This document shows, piece by piece, positions 56,360 through 64,000 of a stretch of DNA of 64,000 bases. The notes below the pieces were generated by a model. It saw nothing but the letters and a program-made list of their open reading frames with translations. It made no database searches and was not told the DNA's origin. Source of the stretch: Deltaproteobacteria bacterium (GTDB lineage Bacteria > Myxococcota_A > Polyangia > Polyangiales > JADJMO01); contig JACPFM010000044.1 in NCBI GenBank assembly GCA_016182965.1, forward strand, positions 1 through 64,000, in the 5' to 3' direction. Numbering within the stretch: position 1 is the stretch's first letter; each line of letters starts with the position of its first letter. A program made the position numbers and the translations under genes.

Positions 56360-57526
56360 TCAGGACCACTCCGGCTTGAGGACGACCTTCACGCAGTCGT
56401 CGCGCTTCTGGTTGAACACGTCGTAGCCGAGCGGACCTCCGCGCAGCGGCAGCTCGTGCGTGATGATGTCGTTGGCGACGAGGCGTCCGTGGGCGATGTG
56501 CTCGAGGAGCTCGTCGATGTAGACGTGCACCGGCGCCTGCGCGGCCTTCAGCTGCAGGCCCTTGTCCATGATCTGTCCGAGCGGGAAGCGATCGTAGTCG
56601 GTGCCGTACACGCCGACGACGCTCACGAAGCCGCCGCGCCGCGCCGCGCGGACGGCGAGCTCCAGCGCCTTGATGTTGCCGGCCTGCGCCTTGAGCATGT
56701 GGCCGAGGCGCGCGAGGCGCGACTCGTCGGCCTCCATGCCGACCGCGTCCACGGCGACGTCGACGCCCCGGCCCTCGGTCAACGCGCGGATGCGCTCGAT
56801 CGCGTCCTCCTTCGAGGCGTCGATCACCATGCTCGCGTGGCCCGCCCGCTCGGCCATCGCGAGCCGATACGGCTGGATGTCGACGCCGATGACCTGCGAC
56901 GCGCCGCGCATCCACGCGCTCTTCATCGCCATCAGCCCGACCGGTCCACAGCCGAAGATCGCGTAGGACTCGCCGCCCTCGGGCCTGGCCCAGTCGATCG
57001 CCGCCCAGCCGGTCGGCAGGATGTCGGTGAGGAACAGCGCCTGCTCGTCGGTCAGCTCCTCGGGCACGACGCGCGGACCGAAGTCGGCGAAGGGCACGCG
57101 GGCGTACTCGGCCTGGCCGCCGTCGTAGCCGCCGTACAGATCGGTGTACCCGAAGAGCCCGGCGCCCTTCTGGCGCACGAGGCCGCCCTCGGGTCCGTAG
57201 TTCTCGTTGGAGCTCTCGCAGGCGACGGGCAGATCGTGGGTGCAGAAGAAGCAACGACCGCACGCGATCGGGAACGGAACGACCACTCGATCGCCCCTCT
57301 TCAGGTTCGTCACCTCGGAGCCGACCTCTTCCACGATGCCCATGAACTCGTGGCCGAGCACCATCGACTTCGGCTGGGGAAGCAGGCCGTTGTAGATGTG
57401 GAGATCGGAGCCGCAGATCGCGGTCGAGGTCACGCGGACGATGGCGTCGCGCGGATCCTGGATCTTCGGGTCGGGCACCGTCTCGAAGCGGACGTCGTGC
57501 GGCTTGTGGAAGACGAGCGCGTGCAT
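56360..57526 (-). CDS. Zinc-dependent alcohol dehydrogenase (formaldehyde-dehydrogenase-like)
   Basis: A 388-residue medium-chain dehydrogenase. Catalytic zinc ligands: Cys in AICGSDLHIYNG and the His-Glu in GHEFMG. The structural zinc site keeps CGRCFFCTHDLPVAC, with four Cys. The NAD loop is FGCGPVGLMAMKSAWMRGA. The long insert and length fit the FdhA/glutathione-independent formaldehyde dehydrogenase-like group. ATG at 57526 (MHALVFHK) was chosen over an upstream ATG because relatives start there. It is divergent from the FAD-Rieske gene by 84 bases and lies beside the stress operon. Confidence 0.88.
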   Translation of the reverse strand: MHALVFHKPHDVRFETVPDPKIQDPRDAIVRVTSTAICGSDLHIYNGLLPQPKSMVLGHEFMGIVEEVGSEVTNLKRGDRVVVPFPIACGRCFFCTHDLPVACESSNENYGPEGGLVRQKGAGLFGYTDLYGGYDGGQAEYARVPFADFGPRVVPEELTDEQALFLTDILPTGWAAIDWARPEGGESYAIFGCGPVGLMAMKSAWMRGASQVIGVDIQPYRLAMAERAGHASMVIDASKEDAIERIRALTEGRGVDVAVDAVGMEADESRLARLGHMLKAQAGNIKALELAVRAARRGGFVSVVGVYGTDYDRFPLGQIMDKGLQLKAAQAPVHVYIDELLEHIAHGRLVANDIITHELPLRGGPLGYDVFNQKRDDCVKVVLKPEWS

Positions 57527-57550
57527 GTGCCGGTGTGCACGCAGGATCCC

Positions 57551-57570
57551 GGCCAACGACTTGCTTGGCC
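57551..57570. promoter_or_regulatory. Inverted repeat in a divergent promoter region
   Basis: GGCCAA-8-TTGGCC lies between the divergent alcohol dehydrogenase and FAD-Rieske genes. A 6-bp dyad with an 8-base gap could be an operator for both. Confidence 0.4.
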
Positions 57571-57610
57571 GTACGTAGTTCCGCTGACGACCAGGAAGGC
57601 GCCATCACCC

Positions 57611-59254
57611 ATGGATCACGTGACGAAGCACCCCTCGCTGTGGATCGAGACCGCACCCCCGCTGCCGCGCGCGCCGCTGCACGGAGACCTCTCCGTCGAC
57701 GTCTGCGTGGTCGGCGCCGGCATCACCGGGATCACCGCCGCGCGCCTGTTGAAGCGGGCCGGCAAGACGGTCGCGGTCATCGACGCGCGGAGCGTCGGTG
57801 GCGGCGAGACCGGCCACACGACCGCGCACCTCGCGAGCCACCACGATCTCTACTACTCGGACACCATCGAGAAGTACGGCGAGGACGACGCGCGGATGAT
57901 CCTCGAGTCGCGGCGCGCGGCGATCGCGCAGATCGAGTCGTTCGTCGCCGACGAGAACATCGTCTGCGCCTACGAGCGCGTGCCGGCCTACCTCTTCGCG
58001 GAGGACGGCTCCGGCGAGCGCGACCTCCGCGAAGAGATCGCCGCCTGTCAGCGGCTCGGAATGAACGCCGAGTGGGTGGAGCGCGTACCGGCGCCGTTCC
58101 CGGTGCGCGGCGCCATCCGTTTCGCGAACCAGGCGCAGTTCCACCCGCTCCAGTACCTCGCTGCGATGGCCGATCGGGTCGACGGCAACGGCTCGCACGT
58201 GTTCGAGCACACCCGCGCGCTGTCGATCGACTCCGGCGCGCCGTGCCGCGTGCAGACCGATCGCGGGACCATCGACTGCCGCGACGTGATCCTCGCGACC
58301 AACTCGCCGGTCAACGCGGTGGGGCTGCTGATCACGCGCATCGCCGCCTACCGCACCTACGCGATGGCCTTCCGCGTCGATCCGGCGTCGGCGCCGCTCG
58401 CGCTGATGTGGGACACCGCCGATCCGTATCACTACATCCGCGTGCACCACGCCGGCGACGCGACGTTCCTCATCGTCGGCGCCGAGGATCACAAGGTCGG
58501 CGCGCGGGAGAACGAGGCGAAGGCCGACGTGCAGCAGGACGAATCGACGAGCGCGTGGCGCCGCATCGAAGGGTGGACGCGCGGCCGCTTCGCCGCCTCC
58601 GAGATCGCCGCGCAGTGGTCGGGGCAGATCCTCGAGCCGGCCGACGGGTTGCCGTACGTCGGCAAGCACGACGAGCACGTGTGGGTCGCGACCGGCTTCT
58701 CCGGCGACGGCATGACCAACGGCACCATGGCCGCGATGCTGCTCTCCGACGAGATCCTCGACGAGCGGAGCGCGATCGCGCGCCTCTACGATCCGAAGCG
58801 GCTCGACCTGATGGCGTCGATCAAGGACTACGTGCGCGAGAACGTCGACTTCCCGATGCACCTGGTCTCCGATCGCCTGAAGAAGGCGGGCACCGATCGC
58901 CTCCGCGACGTCGGCCCCGACGAGGGGAAGATCGTGCGCTTCGGCAAGGAGAAGCTCGCGGTCTTCCGCGAGGCGTCGGGCGAGGTTCACGCGTTCTCGC
59001 CGGTGTGCACGCACATGGGCTGCCTCGTGCACTGGAACGGCGCCGAGTCGTCGTGGGACTGCCCGTGCCACGGCTCGCGCTTCGACGCGCGCACGGGCGC
59101 GGCCCTCAACGGGCCGGCCGCCAAGGGGCTCGAGGCGAGGGACGTGTCCGACCGCGAGTCGGCGCTGCCGACGGTCGAGGCGTCCGCGCACAATGTCCCG
59201 CGCGACACGCTGACGAGCTTCCCGGCGCGCGAGTCGCGCACCTCGGTCGTGTGA
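57611..59254 (+). CDS. FAD-dependent oxidoreductase fused to a C-terminal Rieske domain
   Basis: A 547-residue fusion. Residues 28-60 hold the FAD-binding VCVVGAGITGITAARLLKRAG, and DadA/glycine-oxidase-like blocks follow (GGGETGHTTAHL, GLPYVGKHDEHVWVATGFSGDGMTNG). About 455-547 is a Rieske [2Fe-2S] domain: CTHMGCLVHWN and CPCHGSRF give the Cys-His, Cys-His ligands. Substrate is unknown; this fusion type is often near stress or aldehyde genes. It may pass electrons from an amine or amino acid to the iron-sulfur centre. ATG at 57611 follows a poor ribosome site. Confidence 0.88.
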   Translation: MDHVTKHPSLWIETAPPLPRAPLHGDLSVDVCVVGAGITGITAARLLKRAGKTVAVIDARSVGGGETGHTTAHLASHHDLYYSDTIEKYGEDDARMILESRRAAIAQIESFVADENIVCAYERVPAYLFAEDGSGERDLREEIAACQRLGMNAEWVERVPAPFPVRGAIRFANQAQFHPLQYLAAMADRVDGNGSHVFEHTRALSIDSGAPCRVQTDRGTIDCRDVILATNSPVNAVGLLITRIAAYRTYAMAFRVDPASAPLALMWDTADPYHYIRVHHAGDATFLIVGAEDHKVGARENEAKADVQQDESTSAWRRIEGWTRGRFAASEIAAQWSGQILEPADGLPYVGKHDEHVWVATGFSGDGMTNGTMAAMLLSDEILDERSAIARLYDPKRLDLMASIKDYVRENVDFPMHLVSDRLKKAGTDRLRDVGPDEGKIVRFGKEKLAVFREASGEVHAFSPVCTHMGCLVHWNGAESSWDCPCHGSRFDARTGAALNGPAAKGLEARDVSDRESALPTVEASAHNVPRDTLTSFPARESRTSVV

Positions 59255-59317
59255 CGCCTGGGCGGCACCGCCTCGTCACACGACCGTCACCGAGGCGCGC
59301 TACGATGGGTCACGCCC

Positions 59318-60019
59318 ATGGCCCAGCGCGTGTTGGTCGTCGAGGACGAGAAGGATCTCGCCACCGTCGTCGCGTACAACCTGCGCGCCGAGGGGCTCGA
59401 CGTGATCGTCGCCGAGAACGGAGAGGCCGCGCTCCGCGAGGCGACGTCGCGGCGCCTCGACCTGGTGGTGCTCGATCTCAACCTCCCCGACATCAGCGGG
59501 CTCGAGGTGTGCCGTCGCTTGAAGGCGAACGCGGCGACCCGCGACCTCCCGATCCTCATCGCGTCCGCGCGCGGCGAAGAGGTCGATCGCGTCGTCGGCC
59601 TCGAGCTCGGCGCCGACGACTACGTGGTCAAGCCGTTCAGCGTCCGCGAGCTGGTGCTGCGCGTGCGCGCGATCCTCAGGCGCGCCGAGGGCGGCCCTCC
59701 GACGGCCGACGTCGTGGAGTTCGGCTGCCTGAAGATCGACCGCGCCGCGCACCGCGTGTTCGTCCACGATCAGGAGGTGCAGCTGACCGCCTTGGAGCTG
59801 CGCCTCTTGACCACGCTCCAGGAGCGGAAGAACCGCACGCAGTCGCGCGACACGCTGCTGATCGACGTCTGGCAGCTGAACACCCCGATCGAGAGCCGCA
59901 CGGTCGACACGCACGTGAAGCGCCTGCGCGAGAAGCTCGGGCCGGCGGCGAGCTACATCCGGACGGTGCGGGGGATCGGGTATCGGTTCGCTGAGTCGCC
60001 GGACGAGCCCATGGAGTAG
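59318..60019 (+). CDS. OmpR/PhoB-family response regulator
   Basis: A 233-residue two-domain regulator. The receiver keeps VVEDEKD, the phospho-acceptor Asp in VVLDLNLPD (about 53) and Lys in VVKPFS. The C-terminal winged helix (about 130-230) has the ELRLLTTLQER and VDTHVKRLREKLG blocks of the OmpR/PhoB class. No histidine kinase is adjacent, so it is an orphan; the two large soluble kinases elsewhere in this window are possible but untested partners. Confidence 0.92.
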   Translation: MAQRVLVVEDEKDLATVVAYNLRAEGLDVIVAENGEAALREATSRRLDLVVLDLNLPDISGLEVCRRLKANAATRDLPILIASARGEEVDRVVGLELGADDYVVKPFSVRELVLRVRAILRRAEGGPPTADVVEFGCLKIDRAAHRVFVHDQEVQLTALELRLLTTLQERKNRTQSRDTLLIDVWQLNTPIESRTVDTHVKRLREKLGPAASYIRTVRGIGYRFAESPDEPME

Positions 60020-60101
60020 CGTCGCCGCCGAACCCACGACGGGGCGCGCGGAGTTCACGTCTGTGGCACGCGGAATTCACACGCGGCGGTCACGCTTCGA
60101 C

Positions 60102-60242
60102 ATGGCTCGTGACGACCGCTTCGCCAGCTCCGACCTCGGCCTCTGGATCGTCGTGGTGTGGGCGTTGATCGCTGCCTTCGCCGGCACGCAGGCAGCCGAG
60201 CGCTCCGGCGAGGCCGGACGCGCCGACGTCGCCGCTCGCTGA
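60102..60242 (+). CDS. 46-residue single-span membrane peptide
   Basis: MARDDRFASSDLGLWIVVVW starts the peptide, then a hydrophobic LIAAFAGTQAA stretch and a polar tail. One membrane helix (about 12-30). High third-position GC supports coding, but no ribosome site or family was found. Confidence 0.45.
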   Translation: MARDDRFASSDLGLWIVVVWALIAAFAGTQAAERSGEAGRADVAAR

Positions 60243-60328
60243 CCCGCCTCCCGCGCGCCTCGCGAGAATTCACCGTGAGGTCGCGGGCGCGTCATCCGCC
60301 TGCCCCTTGCGCGACCAACACTTCGCGC

Positions 60329-60421
60329 ATGACAGATCCGATCGAACTGGCCGCCATGAGCGCGGTCGCCGCGTCCGGCGCCATGTACCTGACCATGATC
60401 ACCTGGACGGAGCTCGCGTGA
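60329..60421 (+). CDS. 30-residue hydrophobic peptide coupled to the metallophosphoesterase
   Basis: MTDPIELAAMSAVAASGAMY leads into a short hydrophobic chain ending LTMITWTELA. Its stop (TGA at 60419-60421) overlaps the GTG start of the next gene. The arrangement suggests translational coupling: ribosomes ending here would re-start at the phosphoesterase. It could be a small membrane protein in its own right or a leader peptide. Confidence 0.4.
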   Translation: MTDPIELAAMSAVAASGAMYLTMITWTELA

Positions 60422-61251
60422 CCCGGATCGCCCACCTCACCGATCTGCACCTGCTCGAGCGCGCACCCGGTGATCGCGACGCGCGCGACCGGCTGCGGCT
60501 CTCCTTCTTGACGCTGGGTCGGCCGATCGACGCCGAGCTCCATCGTGTCCGCTTCGCCGCGGCACTGCGCAAGGCGCGTGCGGCTCGCGCCGAGCACCTC
60601 GTGATTTCGGGCGATCTGACCGAGGACGGAGCCCCTGCGCAGTTCGAGGTGCTCGCCGAGGTGCTCGCCGAGTCTCGCTGGTCGCCCGACGAGGTAACCC
60701 TCGTCCCCGGCAATCACGACGCCTACCAGCTCGCAGACGCGTGGAGCCGTGCGCTCGAGGGTCCGTTGGCGCCATACCGCCGGACGAGCGCGCCCGGGAC
60801 CGTCGTCGAGATCGAGGGCGCGACGATCGTCGCTGTCGCGACCACGATCGACCAGCACTGGATCCGCGCTGCGGGCCGCGTCGGCGAAGACCAGCGCGCG
60901 ACGCTCGGCGACGTGCTGGCGCTCGAGGAGCGCCGCGGTCGCGCCGCCGTGGTCGCCATGCACCATCCGCCGATGCCGTGGGGGCTCAGGCTCGGCTTCA
61001 TCGAGGGGCTCCTCGACGTCGACAAGGTCACGCCGATCCTCCGAGCGAGGCGCAACGCGCACGTCCTCTGCGGGCACATCCACCGCTCCGGCGACCATCG
61101 GCTCCGTCCCGAAGACGACGCGCGCATCTTCGTCGCCGACGCGGTGGTGGACCACCCCTCGCCGCTGCGCCTGTACGAGGCCTGCGCCGGCCGGCTGCGG
61201 CCGATCGACGATGCGCTGCAAGCCGCGCTCGGCTCGCCGGCGTTCACCTGA
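60418..61251 (+). CDS. Calcineurin-like metallophosphoesterase
   Basis: A 277-residue phosphoesterase with all metal motifs: TDLHLLE (DxH), SGDLTEDG (GD), LVPGNHDAY (GNHD), AMHHPPMPW (the single His) and CGHIHRSG (GHxH). Length and motif spacing fit the cAMP phosphodiesterase CpdA-like group, though substrates in this family vary. GTG start at 60418 overlaps the stop of a 30-residue frame. No signal peptide, so cytosolic. Confidence 0.85.
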   Translation: MTRIAHLTDLHLLERAPGDRDARDRLRLSFLTLGRPIDAELHRVRFAAALRKARAARAEHLVISGDLTEDGAPAQFEVLAEVLAESRWSPDEVTLVPGNHDAYQLADAWSRALEGPLAPYRRTSAPGTVVEIEGATIVAVATTIDQHWIRAAGRVGEDQRATLGDVLALEERRGRAAVVAMHHPPMPWGLRLGFIEGLLDVDKVTPILRARRNAHVLCGHIHRSGDHRLRPEDDARIFVADAVVDHPSPLRLYEACAGRLRPIDDALQAALGSPAFT

Positions 61252-61305
61252 GCGCTCCCGTTCGCGCTTGCGCTGCGTCGCGCCTCCGCCGACGATCGGG
61301 TCCCG

Positions 61306-63087
61306 ATGGGGAAGAGCAGCGCGACGATCCTCGCCCTGGTGACGTCTGCCGCGCTCGCGCCGTACGGCTGCGAGCCCAGACTGCGCGGCGGCGCGCCGCC
61401 CGGCGTTCCCCCGACCTCGTCGGTCGCGGCGGGCGTCGCACAGTCGTCGGCGTCGCCTTCGACCGCGCTCGCGACGACGGGCGAGCCGTCCACGATCGTG
61501 TCGCCTACGCCCGTCACGCCCACGGTCACGACCACGCCCGTCTCGCCGTCGCCCATCAGCGCGTCGATCGCGCTCACGCCGCAGCCACCCGCGCTCTTGT
61601 CGTTCGAGCTGCCGTGGCTCGGCACCAAGCGACGCGAGGTGCTGCGCATCGAGCCGCGCGCGCGCACGCTGTCGGTGACGGAGGCGATGATGCAGAAGGC
61701 GTCGCTCGTCTCGGGGCCGCGGCTCGTCTTCCTCAACCGACACGGCGGGGCCTTCACGCCCGGCGCGTCGAACGCGAGCGCGAACAAGTCCTCGCTGCTC
61801 GACAAGCCGACCGTCATCCCTCCGTATGAGAAGGGCGACGCTTCGTGGAAGAAGGTCGCCGCCTGCGTGCGCGCGCAGTTCACGCGTTGGAACGTGCAGC
61901 TCACCGAGGAGGATCCCGGCACGGGCTCGCACGTCGAGGTCGTGGTCGGCGGGCACCCGTCGTTGCTCGCGATGGACGCGCGCGTGGGCGGGGTCGCGCT
62001 GATGGTCTCCGACTGCTCGGTGAACGACGACTCGGTCGCGTTCGTGTTCTCGAAGACCTACGGCAAGAGCGAGCAGCAGGCGGAGTGCGAGACGATCGCG
62101 CACGAGCTCGGTCACGTCCTCGGGCTCGACCACGAGCTCCACTGCCCCGACCCGATGACCTACCTCGAAGGGTGCGGCGCCAAGGTGTTCCGCGACTCGG
62201 CGGTCGCGTGCGGCGAGAGCAAGGTCCGCCCGTGCGCGTGCGCGCCGCTGCAGAACTCCGTCGCGGTGCTCGACAAGAACGTCGGCCTCGCTTCGGCGTC
62301 GACGCCGCCCGTCGCAATGCCGCCTGCTCCGACGACGACCGCGCCACCGGCTCCGACGACGACCGCGCCGCCCGCGCCGACCGGCACACCACCGAAGAAG
62401 GGAGACGGCAAGGGCCCGAACGTCTCGCTGCTCGCGCCCGCCGCTGGGTCGCAGCTCGCGAGCGGCTCGCAGGTCCTCCTGCTCGCGCGCGTCGAGGATC
62501 CGGACGGCGTCGCCAGCGTGGTGCTCCGCTGGCGCATGGGCGCCGAGGTGACCCAGATCGATTGCGCCGCGCCGGCGGCTGGCGTGACCTGCAGCTCGCT
62601 GTTCGGGACCTGGGCGTTCCGCCTCCCGTCGGGCAAGGGCACCCGCGCGTGGTCGATCCGCGCGACCGACAAGCAAGGCAACCAGACGGTGTCCGAAGAG
62701 CGCGAGCTGCGCCTGTCCGACGACGGCAAGACGCCCGCGCCACCGACCGGAGCGCCGATCCCGCCCGCCCCTACCGGCACGCCGTCGGCGCCGACGCTAG
62801 AGGCGACGCTCGTCCAACCGGACGCTGGGAAGATCTATCGCTGGGGAGAGACGGTCGCCGTCCGCGTCACGGTGAATGGTGTGGCCAACGCGGTGCAGAT
62901 CGTCTGGCGCTCCGCGTTCGGAGACGAGATCCAGCCGCTGACCAAGGGCGAAGGAGACGCGTGGAACGGCAGCTTCGTCGTGCCGAAGCTATCGCTGCCC
63001 GGTCCCCGGGCCCTGCGGGCGATCGTGCAGGGGCCGGCGGGGGCAACGGTCGAGACGCCGGGGAAGACGGTGACGTTCGTGCCCTGA
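61306..63087 (+). CDS. Secreted metzincin-like metalloprotease with Pro/Thr linker
   Basis: A 593-residue exported protein. The N-terminus MGKSSATILALVTSAALAPYGCEP looks like a signal, possibly a lipoprotein one with Cys22. Residues 30-100 are a Ser/Thr/Pro-rich linker. The zinc site is HELGHVLGLDH, matching the HExxHxxGxxH pattern of metzincins, with a downstream CPDPMTYLEG turn (Met-turn like). After a Pro/Thr linker (about 330-370) come two beta-sandwich-like domains, about 375-470 and 495-593, probably Ig or PKD type. Peptide substrate unknown. Confidence 0.8.
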   Translation: MGKSSATILALVTSAALAPYGCEPRLRGGAPPGVPPTSSVAAGVAQSSASPSTALATTGEPSTIVSPTPVTPTVTTTPVSPSPISASIALTPQPPALLSFELPWLGTKRREVLRIEPRARTLSVTEAMMQKASLVSGPRLVFLNRHGGAFTPGASNASANKSSLLDKPTVIPPYEKGDASWKKVAACVRAQFTRWNVQLTEEDPGTGSHVEVVVGGHPSLLAMDARVGGVALMVSDCSVNDDSVAFVFSKTYGKSEQQAECETIAHELGHVLGLDHELHCPDPMTYLEGCGAKVFRDSAVACGESKVRPCACAPLQNSVAVLDKNVGLASASTPPVAMPPAPTTTAPPAPTTTAPPAPTGTPPKKGDGKGPNVSLLAPAAGSQLASGSQVLLLARVEDPDGVASVVLRWRMGAEVTQIDCAAPAAGVTCSSLFGTWAFRLPSGKGTRAWSIRATDKQGNQTVSEERELRLSDDGKTPAPPTGAPIPPAPTGTPSAPTLEATLVQPDAGKIYRWGETVAVRVTVNGVANAVQIVWRSAFGDEIQPLTKGEGDAWNGSFVVPKLSLPGPRALRAIVQGPAGATVETPGKTVTFVP

Positions 63088-63207
63088 TGCGTGCGCGCGA
63101 CGACGCCAAGCGGGAACGATGGCCATGTGGCGGCGCGATCTCGCGCGAGTCGACGGCGCCCCTTCATCATCACGCCGTGCCGAGGCGAGGCGCTCGAGCG
63201 AGCCCCT

Positions 63208-63903
63208 TCACGACGAGCCACAGGGTGGCAGCGACAGTTGAAAGCCGACGCCTCGGACCGTACGGAGGCGAACCCGCGCTGCGCGGAGCTTCGTGCGCAG
63301 CCGGCCCATCATCACGTCGACGCTGCGCGTGTCTTCTCCCTCGTCCCTCGACCAGACGTCGCGCAGAAGCTCCGCGCGCGTGCGCACGCGCTCCCTTCCG
63401 TCGAACAAGTAGACGAAGGCCTTCCACTCCATGGCCGTGAGCGCGACCTCGCGGCCCTCGACCCAGAGGCGATGCGCGTCCCGTTCGAGCCGGAGTCCGC
63501 CCCACTCCTCGGCCTCGGGCAGCGGCCTCGCGCGCGGCTGTCGACGCCGGAGGATGGCGCGGATCCGGAGAAGCAGCTCGCGTGTGCTGAATGGACGGAC
63601 GACGTAGTCCTCCGCACCCTGCTCGAGGCACAGGACGCGATCGGACTCGGCGTTGCTCGCCGAGACGAAGACGACCGGGACGTCACCACCTGCCTGGATC
63701 GATCTCAACTCGCGGCACACGGCCAACGCGTTTCGATCCGGTAGCTTCGCATCGAGGATGACGAGATCATGTGCGACTGCGGAGGCGGCGCTCAGCGCGG
63801 TCGCGCCGTCGCTGACCCAGCTCACGTCGTACCCCTCCGCCCGCAGCGGCTCGAGCACCTGTCGTTGATCTGCCTTCGGGAGGACGATGAGAAGACGCGC
63901 CAC
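63208..63903 (-). CDS. OmpR-family response regulator with degenerate receiver
   Basis: A 231-residue regulator. The receiver starts MARLLIVLPKADQRQV, so the usual acidic pair is missing. The acceptor-type Asp is present in VILDAKLPD, but the conserved Lys is Arg in VVRPFS. The winged-helix output domain (about 130-225) is intact: MEWKAFVYLFDGRERVRTRA, VDVMMGRLRTKL and VRGVGFQLSLP. Such receivers often work without phosphorylation, through dimer contacts or ligand binding. No partner kinase is adjacent. Confidence 0.85.
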   Translation of the reverse strand: MARLLIVLPKADQRQVLEPLRAEGYDVSWVSDGATALSAASAVAHDLVILDAKLPDRNALAVCRELRSIQAGGDVPVVFVSASNAESDRVLCLEQGAEDYVVRPFSTRELLLRIRAILRRRQPRARPLPEAEEWGGLRLERDAHRLWVEGREVALTAMEWKAFVYLFDGRERVRTRAELLRDVWSRDEGEDTRSVDVMMGRLRTKLRAARVRLRTVRGVGFQLSLPPCGSS

Positions 63904-64000
63904 CTCAGGGTGGCGTACCGCTCGGCCGTTACGCGCGCGTGACGAAACCGTGATGATACCGCCGCTGAGATGCCGGGGCGCCGGCCGCCCGAGCCTCGAC

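Noticed and set aside
59300..60058. Coding frames antisense to the OmpR-type regulator
   Set aside because: The regulator has clear domain motifs on the plus strand; the antisense frames are shadows.
63904..64000. Gene at the right window edge
   Set aside because: The last 97 bases upstream of the degenerate regulator show no convincing start or motif; likely its promoter region.

Overview
The window is very GC-rich, close to 70% by eye, with dense genes and strong third-position GC. The content points to a myxobacterium (Myxococcota, probably Polyangiales): two secreted proteins with a MYXO-CTERM-like tail (Cys motif, hydrophobic segment, Arg cluster), a kelch/Cys-rich adhesin-like lipoprotein, a giant Ser/Thr kinase beside an FHA-sigma54 activator, several cytosolic PAS/GAF kinases and many lipoproteins. 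No rRNA, tRNA, integrase, transposase or CRISPR array was found, so this looks like ordinary chromosome with local insertions of small repeats.

Layout. 1-9.6 kb: a Tat-exported esterase cut by the window edge, a Lon-like protease whose ATP-binding site looks lost, a GAF-GGDEF diguanylate cyclase, and a three-gene operon with overlapping stops and starts (two Kef/CPA-type antiporter membrane proteins and a UbiA prenyltransferase). A CruF-like carotenoid hydratase candidate faces this operon. 9.7-17.5 kb: a PAS-GAF-kinase-receiver hybrid, a chrA remnant, a Cys-rich lipoprotein, an alpha/beta hydrolase, a lipoprotein aminopeptidase, CstA and an outer-membrane-type protein. 17.5-26.6 kb: a glucose/sorbosone dehydrogenase-like lipoprotein, aconitase, a lipoprotein and the 1344-residue kelch protein with VDTG repeats.

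26.6-39.4 kb: the PknK-like kinase and the divergent FHA/sigma54 activator, a small secreted protein, a transglutaminase-like lipoprotein overlapping a DUF350 protein, a 985-residue sensor kinase, a heme-oxygenase-like diiron protein, and a DUF3419 (BtaA-like) plus GNAT-like pair. 40.0-43.2 kb: a tightly coupled 2-hydroxyacyl-CoA dehydratase-type operon (two subunits and the activating ATPase). 43.4-50 kb: an N,N-dimethylformamidase-like MYXO-CTERM protein, then a sugar isomerase, an FGGY kinase and an orphan sugar-binding lipoprotein. 50.4-54.4 kb: a PF04020 membrane protein, an agmatinase-family enzyme and a LysM lytic transglycosylase. 54.5-59.3 kb: a stress-type operon (holin-like protein, membrane protein, KGG protein, DUF2188), a zinc alcohol dehydrogenase and a DadA-Rieske fusion. 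59.3-64 kb: two OmpR-type regulators, one with a degenerate receiver, a metallophosphoesterase with a 30-codon upstream partner, and a secreted metzincin-like protease.

The most unusual feature is the intergenic DNA. At least five elements are built from tandem 7-bp words on the left and their reverse complements on the right (TCGTCAG/CTGACGA at 39.5, 43.2, 50.2 and 54.4 kb; GGTCGAA/TTCGACC at 39.6 kb). One exactly fills the gap between two convergent stop codons. A run of perfect hairpins with mostly 3-nt loops lies at 50.0-50.15 kb. GGCACGTGCC arrays lie upstream of two secreted-protein genes, and a 27-bp tandem repeat carries the stop codon of the FGGY kinase. I do not recognise these as named element families.
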